From Cytophagales bacterium (GTDB lineage Bacteria; Bacteroidota; Bacteroidia; Cytophagales; Cyclobacteriaceae): 5,836 nucleotides of DNA. The stretch spans positions 1 to 5,836 of the forward strand of contig DPSB01000189.1 of assembly GCA_003537495.1 (NCBI GenBank), in the 5' to 3' direction. A model generated the notes under the pieces. The model was not told where the DNA came from. It was given only the letters and a program-made list of their open reading frames with translations, and searched no databases. Shown here one piece after another: positions 5,544 to 5,836 of this stretch. Position numbers and translations under genes: made by a program. Within the stretch, counting starts at the first letter, position 1. Every line of letters begins with the position of its first letter.

Positions 5544-5836
5544 ATGAAAACTTTGCTCTTACTATTACTTCTTGCGTTTAGCGTTTCCGCGAATGCGCAA
5601 TCCCTAAAGGAAATTGAATGGCTTGCCGGTACCTGGAATCGCACCAATGTAAAAGCTGGTCGTAGTGCACATGAACGTTGGATTAAAACCGCGGAAGGTT
5701 TGCAGGGCTGGGGTGTAAATATGAATGGTTCTGATACAATTTTTGTTGAGAAACTTCGGATTGTAACAAAAGACAGTAAACTATACTATGTAGCTGATGT
5801 ACCGCAGAACAAAGAGTCAACGTATTTTTTGATTAC
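5544..5836 (+). CDS. Exported DUF6265-type protein, 3' end cut off by window
   Basis: An open frame runs from ATG at 5544 to the window end, giving the first 97 residues without a stop. Residues 1-18 form a clear Sec signal peptide, with a Leu-rich core (4-11) and a probable cleavage site after ANA (16-18). The mature part begins with the motif EIEWLAGTW (23-31), followed by HERW (43-46), GLQGWGVNM (52-60), FVEKLRI (67-73) and YYVAD (81-85). This order matches, from memory, the DUF6265 family of small secreted or periplasmic proteins, which probably form a lipocalin-like beta barrel; no function is known. The purine-rich GGAAAAAAAGA at 5530-5540 may aid translation. It follows the AraC-family gene by 60 nt on the same strand. 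The family usually runs to about 150-170 residues, so roughly half is missing here. Confidence 0.85.
   Translation, partial: MKTLLLLLLLAFSVSANAQSLKEIEWLAGTWNRTNVKAGRSAHERWIKTAEGLQGWGVNMNGSDTIFVEKLRIVTKDSKLYYVADVPQNKESTYFLI

Noticed and set aside
5378..5647. 89-aa open frame on the minus strand across the AraC end and the DUF6265-type start
   Set aside because: It opposes two well-supported plus-strand genes and shows no domain or sensible composition.

Overview
The window looks like chromosomal DNA from a Bacteroidota bacterium, probably of the Cytophagales type. Moderate-to-low GC (judged by eye), Bacteroidota-type -7 boxes (TAnnTTTG) upstream of several genes, little Shine-Dalgarno signal, and the mix of families (DUF6132, PepSY-TM-like protein, Bacteroidota-style Crp/Fnr regulator, AraC with a DUF6597-like N-terminus, DUF6265) all point that way. 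The exact genus cannot be read from the sequence.

Layout. Positions 3-2023, minus strand: a compact group transcribed in the order PepSY-like membrane protein, Crp/Fnr-family regulator, DUF6132 small membrane protein, rhodanese B, rhodanese A. Gaps are 4 nt, 66 nt, 5 nt and a 4-nt ATGA overlap. The 66-nt gap behind the regulator holds a good -7 box and an inverted repeat, so the last three genes probably have their own, possibly regulator-controlled, promoter. The whole group reads as a redox or sulfane-sulfur handling module: two single-domain rhodaneses with CC active sites, a two-helix membrane protein with a conserved Cys pair, a regulator and a PepSY-type membrane protein. Positions 2024-2172: a gene-free gap containing a degenerate palindromic repeat with three CACCAAG copies. 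Positions 2173-3504, minus: ffh, the signal recognition particle GTPase, with its own promoter. Positions 3571-4624, minus: a two-gene unit of a 75-aa unknown protein overlapping a Tat-signal metallophosphoesterase.

Positions 4625-4676 form a short divergent promoter region in which the -7 boxes of the two directions overlap. On the plus strand an AraC-family regulator follows (4677-5483), then the start of an exported DUF6265-type protein cut off by the window end (5544-5836).

Most of this is ordinary chromosome. The most interesting parts are the rhodanese/DUF6132/Crp/PepSY cluster with its internal inverted repeat, and the palindromic intergenic repeat beside ffh. I see no tRNA, rRNA, CRISPR, transposase or phage gene.
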